NCBI GenBank assembly: GCA_035561075.1
Contig: DATMYF010000187.1
Span: 33,873-97,872 of the forward strand
Source: JAMCRM01 sp035561075
Lineage (GTDB): Bacteria; Acidobacteriota; Terriglobia; Bryobacterales; Bryobacteraceae
Direction: 5' to 3'
DNA: 64,000 bases
Shown here: piece after piece, positions 25,095 to 32,194 of the stretch
Layout: every line of letters begins with the position of its first letter
Numbering within the stretch: the first letter of the stretch is position 1
Program-made: the position numbers and the translations under genes
The notes under the pieces: generated by a model
What the model was told of the DNA's origin: nothing
What the model saw: the letters and a program-made list of their open reading frames with translations, nothing else
Databases searched by the model: none

Positions 25095-26216
25095 TTACTT
25101 CCCGTCGAAGCGGAAGCGGGCCTGCTCGATAGGCACACCGGCCACTTCGATACGGGACAGGTCCGCGCTCCCGGCGCCCAGCGCCTCGGCCAGCAGCAGG
25201 TGATTGTCACAAGCTGAAAAGGGCGTCGTGCCGCGTGCCGCGCGCGGGTTGTACCCCATCACAGCCGTCGCCACAGCATCGGTCGAAACGCCATTGGTGC
25301 CGGCCAGCAGAACCCCGGGCTTCACCAGTCGGATCCCCTTGATCCAGGGCCCTTCCCCACCTGCAATGGATTCGATCCCATCGATAATCGCAAGGTCCAC
25401 GGGACGCGCGGCCACCAGGTCTGCAATCACTCGGGGGACCCGGTATCCGGGGTCGCGGCTCGACTGCGGATCGATCTCCTGGGGAGCCGACCCGGACGGC
25501 CCGCGTTTCCCCAGGTGCAGCACGTCCAGGCGACCTTTGCCGGGATGCTCGTTGGGCTCCGCAGCGCCGGCGTCGTCGCCATAGATGGAAGATGGCGTAT
25601 TGCCGAAGCAGTTCTTCAATGCGAGCGTCACCCCGCAGGTCTCGTGATTCTTCAGCTTGGCCATGCTTACGAACACATCGGTATCTTCGAACGCATGGTT
25701 CAAGTCGTAAGCCGGAAAGAGATACCCGCGTCCAGGCACTTTCAGCCGCGCGTAGGCCCGGCCCTTGCCCAGATTGTTGGTGTTCTCGAATTCCACCGCC
25801 GGGGCCGCCGCGGCTAGCGACCGCACGTTCCACCCGGCATCCAGCATGCACTCTTCAAGCGGTCCGCCGGATGCCCAGGCGCTTTCGACAAACCGGATCC
25901 GGCGCGCCCCCGCCCTGCCCATCAGGTGCGCCACCGCGCCCACAAGTTTCGGATGCGTGTAGTGGGTTACGCCCGGCGGACGTCCCTGGACGCGAAGCCC
26001 CGGGCTGCCTGTAAGGTTAAGCTTCACCGTGATGGTTTTACCCTTCACGATGCCGCCGAGACCTCCGATGCGGTCGAACATCGTGCCAAGCTCGCCCACG
26101 AGGTCGCCGTCATAGGACGGGCACGTGGTAATCGCGACGGTCGCGGCTTTAGAGTTTGCGGCAAGCGGCGCCCCCAGCGCGCCGGCAATCCATTCCCTGC
26201 GGGTGACAGCGGACAT
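25095..26216 (-). CDS. Tat-exported DUF362 protein (second copy)
   Basis: 373 aa with a twin-arginine signal at the start (MSAVTRREWIAGALGAPLAA). DUF362 features include ITVKLNLTGSPG, THPKLVGAVAHLMGRAGARRIRFVES, FVSMAKLKNHETCGVTLALKNCFGNTPSSIYGDD, LAIIDGIESIAGGEGPWIKG and VLLAGTNGVSTDAVATAVMGYNP, in the family order. It is only distantly similar to the protein at 20175-21302. It follows the 26224-27606 gene by seven bases, so those two probably form an operon. The reaction is unknown; Cys residues (ACDNH, LKNCFG) are few, and no ferredoxin-type cluster is present. Confidence 0.85.
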   Translation of the reverse strand: MSAVTRREWIAGALGAPLAANSKAATVAITTCPSYDGDLVGELGTMFDRIGGLGGIVKGKTITVKLNLTGSPGLRVQGRPPGVTHYTHPKLVGAVAHLMGRAGARRIRFVESAWASGGPLEECMLDAGWNVRSLAAAAPAVEFENTNNLGKGRAYARLKVPGRGYLFPAYDLNHAFEDTDVFVSMAKLKNHETCGVTLALKNCFGNTPSSIYGDDAGAAEPNEHPGKGRLDVLHLGKRGPSGSAPQEIDPQSSRDPGYRVPRVIADLVAARPVDLAIIDGIESIAGGEGPWIKGIRLVKPGVLLAGTNGVSTDAVATAVMGYNPRAARGTTPFSACDNHLLLAEALGAGSADLSRIEVAGVPIEQARFRFDGK

Positions 26217-26223
26217 CTTGCTT

Positions 26224-27606
26224 TCAGTCTAGCCGCAGTGTGGCGCAGACGGAAACCGAGGGGATGTCTACTCCCACCCCGCCCTCTACGGGATATATTT
26301 CCAGGTTCTTTTCCGTACCATTGGGGCTGAGCAGCCGGGCACTTCGGAAGGTGCCTTCCAAATGCACCGTCACGCTCTCCACAGGGTAGCCGAAGTAGTT
26401 CACAAGGTGCAGGACCACCGTCTTGCCGTCCGGCGATGCGAGGAGGTTCGAGAGCATGGCGGAGACATTGAACAGCCGCACGCCCAGGTTGCGTCGGCCG
26501 ATGAGGGACTGCACGTCGCGCCACAGGTCGGCCACGCGCTCCAGTTCAGCCTTTTCAAGCGTCAGGGTAGCGGCATCGGGGGAATGCCCGGCCAAAGCGC
26601 CGGCAGGCGCGTTGAGCAGCGTCCCGCCGCCTCGGGCGAAGCCCTTCAGGACCTCTTGTTTGGCGGCCGGTAGCTCCGCCCCGGCCACATTCACGGTGAT
26701 CGCGGAACCGGCCAGGGCCTCCGGGGAGAGGCGCGCGACGGGCACCGGCCTCACCGGGGTATGACGTGCCCCGATCATGTCGAGAATGCCGCCCGAGAGG
26801 AGCGCCCCGTTCTCCGGGTCCTGCACGACCGCCAGTTTCCCAACAGGCTCGTAGCCGCGCCACTCGGGGTGCCGCTCGAAGTAGGCCAGCATCGCCGCCA
26901 TGCGCTTCCAGTCGCGCAGGGCGGCCGCTTCACGCTTCGCAAGGCGGGCAGCAAAATCGCTGTCCAGCGATACCACCCAGCGCCCCCCGGCCATTGCGCA
27001 ATCCGCGATCGCCTGAAGGTAGCGCTCCCCCAAAACGATCGTCCCGGCGGGCGGCACGCTGCCCACCCAGATTGTCCGGTGGCCCCACGCCCGCACTGCG
27101 CGCAGGAAGCCGGAGTTGGTGTCGATCCATGGGGAACCCGTCGGGGCGGCTTTGGCCGCGCCACCCTCAAGCACCTGAATGCCCGGCCACACTCCCTGGC
27201 GCGTCCCGATAACCGGCGCGGCGCCCCCGAGTTTCATGCGGTGCCGGGGGCCGAGTTCAATCAGCACCAGGCCTGCGGCGGCTTCGGCGACCTGGCGGGC
27301 GATGTCCTCCGGCAACTCCCGTTCGACCACCACCCCAGCCAAGCCGGCCTTGGCGGCACGGCGTGCCCCGGCGACCGGATCGCCGTCCGGCGGCACCACC
27401 GATAACAAAGCCAGCTTCCGCGCGGCCGCCGCCTCCACGAACGCCTGTGTCCAGGTACTTACCAGCAGACAGTTTATCGGTGTTCCCTCGATGAGGTCGA
27501 GGGATGCAGGGTCGCTCCATGGCCAGCGCGCGGGCACCCAGTCGACGGGCTCCGCCGCAAGTGTGGAGACAGCCACCAACGCCATCGCAAGACGGGATAG
27601 CAGCAT
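26224..27606 (-). CDS. Secreted protein of unknown function
   Basis: 460 aa with a signal peptide (MLLSRLAMALVAVSTLAAEP). The N-terminal half could be a TIM-barrel-like fold (CLLVSTWTQAFVEAAAARKLALLSVV, GLAGVVVERELPEDIARQVAEAAAGLVLIELG). A middle part resembles the glutamine-amidotransferase-like trimerisation region of glycoside hydrolases (LAVVQDPENGALLSGGILDMIG, GGGTLLNAP). The C-terminus is beta-rich (VVLHLVNYFGYPVESVTVHLEG). I suspect a carbohydrate-related role but see no catalytic motif. It lies immediately upstream of, and in the same direction as, a Tat DUF362 gene. Confidence 0.7.
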   Translation of the reverse strand: MLLSRLAMALVAVSTLAAEPVDWVPARWPWSDPASLDLIEGTPINCLLVSTWTQAFVEAAAARKLALLSVVPPDGDPVAGARRAAKAGLAGVVVERELPEDIARQVAEAAAGLVLIELGPRHRMKLGGAAPVIGTRQGVWPGIQVLEGGAAKAAPTGSPWIDTNSGFLRAVRAWGHRTIWVGSVPPAGTIVLGERYLQAIADCAMAGGRWVVSLDSDFAARLAKREAAALRDWKRMAAMLAYFERHPEWRGYEPVGKLAVVQDPENGALLSGGILDMIGARHTPVRPVPVARLSPEALAGSAITVNVAGAELPAAKQEVLKGFARGGGTLLNAPAGALAGHSPDAATLTLEKAELERVADLWRDVQSLIGRRNLGVRLFNVSAMLSNLLASPDGKTVVLHLVNYFGYPVESVTVHLEGTFRSARLLSPNGTEKNLEIYPVEGGVGVDIPSVSVCATLRLD

Positions 27607-27764
27607 GTACCCTATTGTCCCGCAAACCGGCCCGGCCGCCGGGGTCCGCCCTGGGGTCCGTTTCCGGTTGCGGGCGTTCTATCGTTATGTTATCTATAGG
27701 GTCAAGTCGGACAACGTGACCCAACTAGTACCGCACGGCTCATGCATTGAGCTTTAAGACGGTC

Positions 27765-27770
27765 TATAAT
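27765..27770 (+). promoter_or_regulatory. -10 box (TATAAT) upstream of the Hfq-like gene
   Basis: A consensus TATAAT lies 22 bases before the ATG of the Hfq-like gene, predicting transcription from about 27777. There is no good -35 at 16-18 bases; TTGAGC at 27747-27752 is only 12 bases away, so activation by a regulator or an extended interaction is possible. Confidence 0.5.
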
Positions 27771-27791
27771 CAGACTAATCAGCTTAATAGG

Positions 27792-28106
27792 ATGGCTTCC
27801 GTGGAATCTGTGAATCGAAAATTGATACGTCCGTCCCTAAACGAAATCAAGGAGCAGATTACACCTCCGCGCCGCCCACCGCAGAAGAAACCCATTCCGC
27901 CCGATCAGACCAACGCCGAAAATTTTTACTATGTGAAGCAGATGCAAGCGAAGACCCCGATGGTTTTCGTGCTCCGCGACGGCGAGACCCTGCACGGCGT
28001 GATCGAGTGGTACGACAAATGTTGCCTGAAGGTGAATCGGGACGGCGAGCCGAACGTGCTGCTATATAAGCCCTGTATCAAGTACATGTACAAAGAGAAC
28101 CAATAA
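27792..28106 (+). CDS. hfq: Hfq-like Sm-fold RNA chaperone (atypical)
   Basis: 104 aa from MASVESVNRKLIRPSLNE. Residues 43-101 align with Hfq: ENFYYVKQMQAKTPMVFVLRDGETLHGVIEWYDKCCL (Sm1) and VLLYKPCIKYMYKE (Sm2). The Sm2 signature YKH of classical Hfq is YKP here: the lysine is kept but the histidine lost. The N-terminal 42 residues are basic and proline-rich (ITPPRRPPQKKPIPP), an extension not found in E. coli Hfq, whereas the usual C-terminal tail is missing. It is expected to bind small RNAs and mRNA as a hexamer. The upstream ATG at 27747 lies before the -10 box and is excluded. Confidence 0.8.
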   Translation: MASVESVNRKLIRPSLNEIKEQITPPRRPPQKKPIPPDQTNAENFYYVKQMQAKTPMVFVLRDGETLHGVIEWYDKCCLKVNRDGEPNVLLYKPCIKYMYKENQ

Positions 28107-28137
28107 GGGTGGCCGCGCCTCGGGGCGGCAGTTCGGG

Positions 28138-28617
28138 CTATTTTTTCGAACGCTCCCTCAAGGCGAGGCGGTACCCCCTTCGATTGCCCGCCTCTTCGTA
28201 ACGCCGCTTTTCTTCGTCTGTTTCCGGAATCACGGGAGGAACCGGCACCCGGTTCCCCTCCTCATCCAAAGCCACAAATGTAAGATAGGCCGATGACGTA
28301 TGGCAGAATGCGCCCGTCGCCAGATCCTCGACCATTACCTTAACCCCCACTTCCATCGACGTGCGAAAGACGCGATTAACCGAGGATTTCAACATGATGA
28401 GCTGACCGATGTGCACCGGATTGAGGAAGTTCATGTGGTCGATCGATGCGGTGACCACGGACCGTCGCGCGTGGCGCATGGCGGCCAGCGCGCCCGCCAG
28501 ATCCACCAGGTGCATGACCTTGCCTCCCAGAACGTTGCCCAGGCCATTCGCATCGTTGGGCAGGGCCAGTTCGGCGTATTCGGATTGCGATTCGCGGACG
28601 GGTTTGGCTTCCATCAT
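28138..28617 (-). CDS. Acyl-CoA thioesterase (hot-dog fold, YciA-like)
   Basis: 159 aa from MMEAKPVRESQSEYAELALPNDANGLGNVLGGKVMHLVDLAGALAA. The N-D-A/x-G-x-x-x-G-G motif with the active-site Asp, the SIDHMNFLNPVHIGQLI strand and FRTSMEVGVKVMVEDL are those of cytosolic hot-dog acyl-CoA thioesterases. It hydrolyses fatty acyl-CoA to free acid and CoA. The start codon shares one base with the stop of the upstream Cys-rich gene (TAATG), so the two are translated together. The C-terminal tail is highly charged (RRYEEAGNRRGYRLALRERSKK). Confidence 0.9.
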   Translation of the reverse strand: MMEAKPVRESQSEYAELALPNDANGLGNVLGGKVMHLVDLAGALAAMRHARRSVVTASIDHMNFLNPVHIGQLIMLKSSVNRVFRTSMEVGVKVMVEDLATGAFCHTSSAYLTFVALDEEGNRVPVPPVIPETDEEKRRYEEAGNRRGYRLALRERSKK

Positions 28618-29018
28618 TAGCGTTGTGTACGGAGCAGATAGGTCTCGACATATGCCAGCGCCTGCTGGCCGATGGTGGGGTCGGGATGCGGGACAACGAA
28701 GCGCCGCCCGTCCGCGTCGTAGACTATGGTGCTGCGGCTGAAGGGCAGGTACTCGCGCTCGACCACGCAGCACACGCTTACCACCGCGGCGGTCCGGCGC
28801 GTGATAGAAAACCGCACGGCATCCGGCCCTTCCAGTGGAAAACGGCCGCAGGCTCCGCGGGCGTAGCCCAGGTTGCAACTCTTGAGCAACCGCGTGCCCT
28901 CGCACGCCGCTGGTTCGCAGCCGGATACCCTGCATTCCCCCGCCCAGGCATCTCCCAACGGCAAGATGGACCGTGCGGGACCGAGCCGTTCAGTGGGATA
29001 GAAACAGGGGCACGCCAT
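28617..29018 (-). CDS. Small cysteine-rich protein of unknown function
   Basis: 133 aa with nine cysteines, most in the first half: C3 and C5 (MACPCFYP), C29, C34, C39, C48, C57 and the pair C83-C84. No signal peptide is present, so a cytoplasmic metal or Fe-S site is possible, though the spacing matches no cluster motif I know. The later part reads FSITRRTAAVVSVCCVVEREYLPFSRSTIVYD, probably beta strands. Its TAA overlaps the thioesterase ATG by one base, suggesting a shared function or at least coupled expression. Divergent from the TPR gene by 27 bp. The start choice avoids a long unsupported N-terminal extension. Confidence 0.65.
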   Translation of the reverse strand: MACPCFYPTERLGPARSILPLGDAWAGECRVSGCEPAACEGTRLLKSCNLGYARGACGRFPLEGPDAVRFSITRRTAAVVSVCCVVEREYLPFSRSTIVYDADGRRFVVPHPDPTIGQQALAYVETYLLRTQR

Positions 29019-29045
29019 GCGCCCGGTTATGGTATCACAGGAAGC

Positions 29046-29357
29046 ATGGCGAACGATCGGATCCAGGCTCTTCAAGCGATGGTAGCGCAAAACCCCAGCG
29101 ACAGCTTTTCCCGCTATGGACTGGCTATGGCATACGGAGCCGAGGGCCAGTGGGAAAAGGCCATCGACGAATTCCGGTCGCTGCTGTCGATAAACCCCAA
29201 CTACGCGGCCGCGTACTACCACGCCGGGCAGGCGCTCGAAAAATTGGCCCGCACCGATGAGGCCAGGCAAATCTACGAGCAGGGCATCGAAACCACCACC
29301 CGCTTGGGAGACCTACACACCCGCAGCGAGTTGCAGGCCGCGCTGGACCTGCTCTAG
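29046..29357 (+). CDS. Small TPR protein
   Basis: 103 aa. Two to three tetratricopeptide helix pairs fill the whole protein: PSDSFSRYGLAMAYGAEGQWEKAIDEFRSLLSINPN, YAAAYYHAGQALEKLARTDEARQIYEQGIETTTR and a closing helix ELQAALDLL. No signal peptide, so it is probably a cytoplasmic adaptor. Divergent from the Cys-rich gene, with only 27 bp between their start codons, so they must share promoter space. A short hairpin (CGGGCC/GGTCCG, 29362-29378) separates it from ssb downstream. Confidence 0.8.
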   Translation: MANDRIQALQAMVAQNPSDSFSRYGLAMAYGAEGQWEKAIDEFRSLLSINPNYAAAYYHAGQALEKLARTDEARQIYEQGIETTTRLGDLHTRSELQAALDLL

Positions 29358-29378
29358 AACTCGGGCCCCGAAGGTCCG

Positions 29379-29858
29379 CTAGAACGGCACGTCGTCGTCG
29401 GAGATGGCCTGATTCATCCCGGGGTCTGGAGCCTGGGACGGCATCTGCTGGGGTCCACGCGCGCTGCGCGGCATAGAGACGGGCTGAGCCTGTTGGTTGA
29501 ACTCGCCAGCGCCGGCGCCTTCACGGCCTCCGCCCAGCAGGATGATGTCATCCGCCACTACCTCGGTGACATACACCTTGCGGCCTTCCTTGTCGTCGTA
29601 GTTGCGGGTTTGGAGGCGTCCCTCCACGTAAATCTGCTTGCCTTTCAGCAGATAGTTGGCGATGTTCTCAGACCGCCAGTAGACCACCCGGTGCCAATCG
29701 GTTTCATCCTTCCACTCGCCGGACTGCTGGTCTTTCCAGCGCCGGTTGGTAGCCAGGGTGATATTGGTAACGGAGGTGCCTGACTGGGTGAATTTGGTCT
29801 CGGCGTCTTTGCCGATATGGCCAATCAGAATGACTTTGTTGACGCTGCGGGATGCCAT
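29379..29858 (-). CDS. ssb: Single-stranded DNA-binding protein
   Basis: 159 aa from MASRSVNKVILIGHIGKD; seven upstream in-frame codons (MLQLQVN) are not family-like. The OB-fold shows GHIGKDAETKFTQSGTSVTNITLATNRRW, TDWHRVVYWRSENIANYLLKGKQIYVEGRLQTR and YVTEVVADDIILLGG. A flexible Gln/Pro/Gly-rich linker ends in DDDVPF, the acidic tip that recruits replication and repair partners. Length and layout are standard for a homotetrameric SSB. It is transcribed from about 40 bp downstream of the TPR-lipoprotein-like gene, possibly in the same unit. Confidence 0.96.
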   Translation of the reverse strand: MASRSVNKVILIGHIGKDAETKFTQSGTSVTNITLATNRRWKDQQSGEWKDETDWHRVVYWRSENIANYLLKGKQIYVEGRLQTRNYDDKEGRKVYVTEVVADDIILLGGGREGAGAGEFNQQAQPVSMPRSARGPQQMPSQAPDPGMNQAISDDDVPF

Positions 29859-29897
29859 ATTAACCTGCAACTGTAGCACATTGAACGCTCGCGGGGG

Positions 29898-31142
29898 CTA
29901 CTCGCGGCGACTCACGGTGGCAGGCTGCGAACAGGCGGCAAGCTGCGCCTCGGCTTCCGCACGAGGGAAGAATCCGGAGGCCGCCGGCAGCGCCCGCCGG
30001 AGCTCGGCCGCCGACGATTCGCAAGCCCCCCCGGCTACCGCGGCCAAATGCCGCCAGGCGATAATCTCGGCCCGGTACGGTCCTGCGTCGGCCATCAACG
30101 CGCTCGCGAAGGAACTCTCCGCGCGCTGCCAAGCCTTCTGCCGGAAGTGCCATACCCCACGGTAGAGATGCGCCTGTGCCGCCGCGGCAGGCAGGTTGGG
30201 GTTGGCGAATGCCGTGCGGCTGGCGATCTGGTAATCCGAGAGCGCCGCCTCCTGCTGCCCCAGCGCCTCGCGGGCCAGCCCGCGGACGAAGATAGAGCGC
30301 GCGTCGGTCGGACGGCCCTTCACGGCTGCGTCCAGGCTCTGGACGGCCCCGGTATAATCCCCCGCAAGATACCGCGTGGAGCCCAGGTCCGCGATGGCCT
30401 CAAGCCGGTCAGGTTTTGGACCTAGCAGGTGGGCGGTGCCGCCCTTGGGGTACTTGATTTCCGCGTTCCAGCGCTCCACGGCCTTCGCCATGGCAGCCGC
30501 GGCTTCCCCGTAGCGCCTCGATTCGAGCGCCCGCCGGCCCTCCGTCCATGTCAGCCAGCCCATCTCGGGGAAATCCTGGAACATGCGCTTCGCATCGTCC
30601 AGCTTGCCTTCCCGGAGCGACATCCACCCCAGCCATAGCCGCGCCGTGGACACCAGCTCCTGGCACAGCCGCACGGGCATCACGCTGGCCGGACAAGCCT
30701 GCGTGGCCACCGCGCTCTCGAAGCCCGCGCGGATATCCGGCAGGACTTGCGGTTCCGCGCCGGCCCGGAGCCGCGCAATGCCCGAGAGCACCTGCAACCC
30801 TGCCGAGACCGGCTCCGGCGCGCGATTGGGCGACTCAGCCAGGGCGTGCGCGAAATCCTGCGCCGCCTGCCGATAGCCCGCCTGGCTATCCACCAGGGTG
30901 GCACCCAGCAGTTCGCACCAGCCTTTGCGGAAACGCACTACCGGCAGGTCGGCCGGACGCGTCATCGGCAGCACCACCGCCTGCGATTGCGTGCAGCGGG
31001 TGGTATCCCGCACATCCGGCAGCGCCGACGCACCCACCCGGTCGAAATCCGTCTGCGCCCGGATGAGCATCGACAGCGCCGCATCATCCACTGCCGCGGC
31101 GGGTAAAACCGTCAATAGGAAGAACCACTTGTACACTTTCAT
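29898..31142 (-). CDS. Exported TPR-repeat protein
   Basis: 414 aa with a signal peptide (MKVYKWFFLLTVLPAAAVDD). The mature protein is made of helical repeats. Recognisable TPR-like stretches are QDFAHALAESPN, TARLWLGWMSLREGKLDDAKRMFQDFPE, ALESRRYGEAAAAMAKAVERWN, DLGSTRYLAGDYTGAVQSLDAAVKGRP and FVRGLAREALGQQEAALSDYQIA. A few cysteines (CTQSQ, CPASVMPVRLCQ, ACESS) may form disulfides in the periplasm. No catalytic motif is seen, and the binding partner is unknown. It starts back-to-back with bacterioferritin, 39 bp between start codons. Confidence 0.75.
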   Translation of the reverse strand: MKVYKWFFLLTVLPAAAVDDAALSMLIRAQTDFDRVGASALPDVRDTTRCTQSQAVVLPMTRPADLPVVRFRKGWCELLGATLVDSQAGYRQAAQDFAHALAESPNRAPEPVSAGLQVLSGIARLRAGAEPQVLPDIRAGFESAVATQACPASVMPVRLCQELVSTARLWLGWMSLREGKLDDAKRMFQDFPEMGWLTWTEGRRALESRRYGEAAAAMAKAVERWNAEIKYPKGGTAHLLGPKPDRLEAIADLGSTRYLAGDYTGAVQSLDAAVKGRPTDARSIFVRGLAREALGQQEAALSDYQIASRTAFANPNLPAAAAQAHLYRGVWHFRQKAWQRAESSFASALMADAGPYRAEIIAWRHLAAVAGGACESSAAELRRALPAASGFFPRAEAEAQLAACSQPATVSRRE

Positions 31143-31145
31143 TCA

Positions 31146-31174
31146 TTGAGCAAGCCACGTGCCACTGCTACAAT
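31146..31174 (+). promoter_or_regulatory. Promoter of the bacterioferritin gene, possibly leaderless
   Basis: TTGAGC (31146-31151) and TACAAT (31169-31174) are separated by exactly 17 bases, a good vegetative promoter. Transcription would then begin about seven bases after the -10 box, near 31181, which is next to the ATG at 31182. The mRNA may therefore have almost no leader and be translated without a Shine-Dalgarno sequence. Confidence 0.5.
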
Positions 31175-31181
31175 CTCCACT

Positions 31182-31652
31182 ATGCAGGGCAACTCTCAGA
31201 TCATTCAATTGCTGAACGAAGTGCTCAAGGCCGAATTGACGGCCATCAACCAATACTTCCTGCACGCGGAAATGTGCGAGAACTGGGGTTATAAGGGGCT
31301 GGCGGAACATACCCGCAAGGAATCCATCGAGGAGATGACGCACGCGGAAAAACTCATGGAGCGGATCCTGTTCCTGGATGGCATGCCGAACATGTCCGAA
31401 CTCTTCCCGATCCGCGTGGGAAACAACGTAAAGGCGCAGCTTGAGAACGACCTGGCGCTTGAGGTAGACGCCATCAAGCGTCTCAACCAAGCCATTCCGG
31501 TGGCTGTCGAGACCGGGGACAACGGCTCACGTGAACTCTTTGTGAAGATCCTCACAGACGAAGAGGAACACGTGGACTATCTCGAGGCGCAACTCCACAT
31601 GATCAACGAGATCGGACTGGACAACTATCTGGCCCAGCAGATCCGGGCGTAA
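31182..31652 (+). CDS. bfr: Bacterioferritin
   Basis: 156 aa. It forms a 24-mer shell storing iron. The di-iron ferroxidase ligands E18, E51 and H54 are present, as are later Glu residues in DALKRLNQAIPVAVETGD-like and ILTDEEEHVDYLEAQL. The haem axial ligand M52 is intact (EEMTHAEKL). Starts further upstream are unlikely because a promoter ends immediately before this ATG. A stem-loop terminator follows at 31663-31680. No bacterioferritin-associated ferredoxin is nearby. Confidence 0.95.
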   Translation: MQGNSQIIQLLNEVLKAELTAINQYFLHAEMCENWGYKGLAEHTRKESIEEMTHAEKLMERILFLDGMPNMSELFPIRVGNNVKAQLENDLALEVDAIKRLNQAIPVAVETGDNGSRELFVKILTDEEEHVDYLEAQLHMINEIGLDNYLAQQIRA

Positions 31653-31659
31653 CGAGGCG

Positions 31660-32028
31660 CTAGGGCTGGTCCACCAGCCCTTCGTCTTTCAACTCTTCCA
31701 GCAGCTCGCCGGAGGCGTTCTTCGGGTAACCGAAATCCCAAAAACGGTTGCCCGAGGAACTCTCCCAAACCCTGGTGTCCCGATTCACCAGTATCGCCTC
31801 GAACCGGGCATCCACGGCTTCCACTTCCTTTTCGAGGCCAACCTGCTCGATCAGGGCGCGCACGTCGAGATCGTTGCGGTAGTCTTCCAGCCCGCGCTTA
31901 TATCCCTTCTCGACGTCCTCCACAAATCTCTTCCAGAGCGCCACCAGACCGGCCCGCCCGGCGCGGCACATATGCTCCGGGTATCCGTTCTCGCGGAGGT
32001 AGTGTTCCAGCTCGACATCACTCATCAT
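31660..32028 (-). CDS. Conserved protein of unknown function
   Basis: 122 aa, acidic and mostly helical, with no signal peptide and no recognised motif. The visible elements are an N-terminal MMSDVELEHYLRENGYPEHMCRAGRAGLVALWKRFVEDVEKGY helix region and a C-terminal WESSSGNRFWDFGYPKNASGELLEELKDEGL. The FWDFGYPKN block looks like a conserved turn. It runs convergent to bfr, ending eight bases from it. Its 3' end contains the bfr terminator stem. I see nothing nearby that fixes its role. Confidence 0.65.
   Translation of the reverse strand: MMSDVELEHYLRENGYPEHMCRAGRAGLVALWKRFVEDVEKGYKRGLEDYRNDLDVRALIEQVGLEKEVEAVDARFEAILVNRDTRVWESSSGNRFWDFGYPKNASGELLEELKDEGLVDQP
31663..31680 (+). terminator. Terminator of bfr inside the 3' end of the convergent gene
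   Basis: GGGCTGG, TCCA loop and CCAGCCC make a perfect seven-base-pair stem, followed on the plus strand by the T-rich TTCGTCTTTC. It lies 11 bases after the bfr stop and overlaps the coding end of the minus-strand gene. Confidence 0.6.
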
Positions 32029-32104
32029 GCCGCGGTTTTCCTCGTCTGGCCTGCCGCCAGAAGTAGATCTCCCCTTATTTTGGAATGTAGAAAGGCTCTC
32101 ACGT

Positions 32105-32139
32105 TTCCGCCGCCGGCAGCATCAGCGCCGGCGGCGGAA
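32105..32139. other. Perfect 13-bp GC hairpin in the 32029-32194 intergenic space
   Basis: TTCCGCCGCCGGC (32105-32117) and GCCGGCGGCGGAA (32127-32139) pair perfectly around a nine-base loop. It lies 56 bp past the stop of the oxidoreductase gene on the minus strand. No T-tract follows in either direction. A second small stem (CCCGCC/GGCGGG) sits near 32164-32178, after a T-run on the plus strand. It could be a transcript end or stabiliser for the aminotransferase-oxidoreductase operon. Confidence 0.5.
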
Positions 32140-32194
32140 CCAGGAAGAACCATGCGTTTTTTACCCGCCCGAGGCGGGCAACTGGTGAAAAACT

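Noticed and set aside
27747..27791. Longer Hfq-like protein from the ATG at 27747
   Set aside because: It would start upstream of the TATAAT box at 27765 and adds an unconserved segment.
28090..28145. Intrinsic terminator after the Hfq-like gene (hairpin plus T6)
   Set aside because: The stem has a mismatch and the T-run is 11 bases away, partly inside the stop region of the convergent gene.
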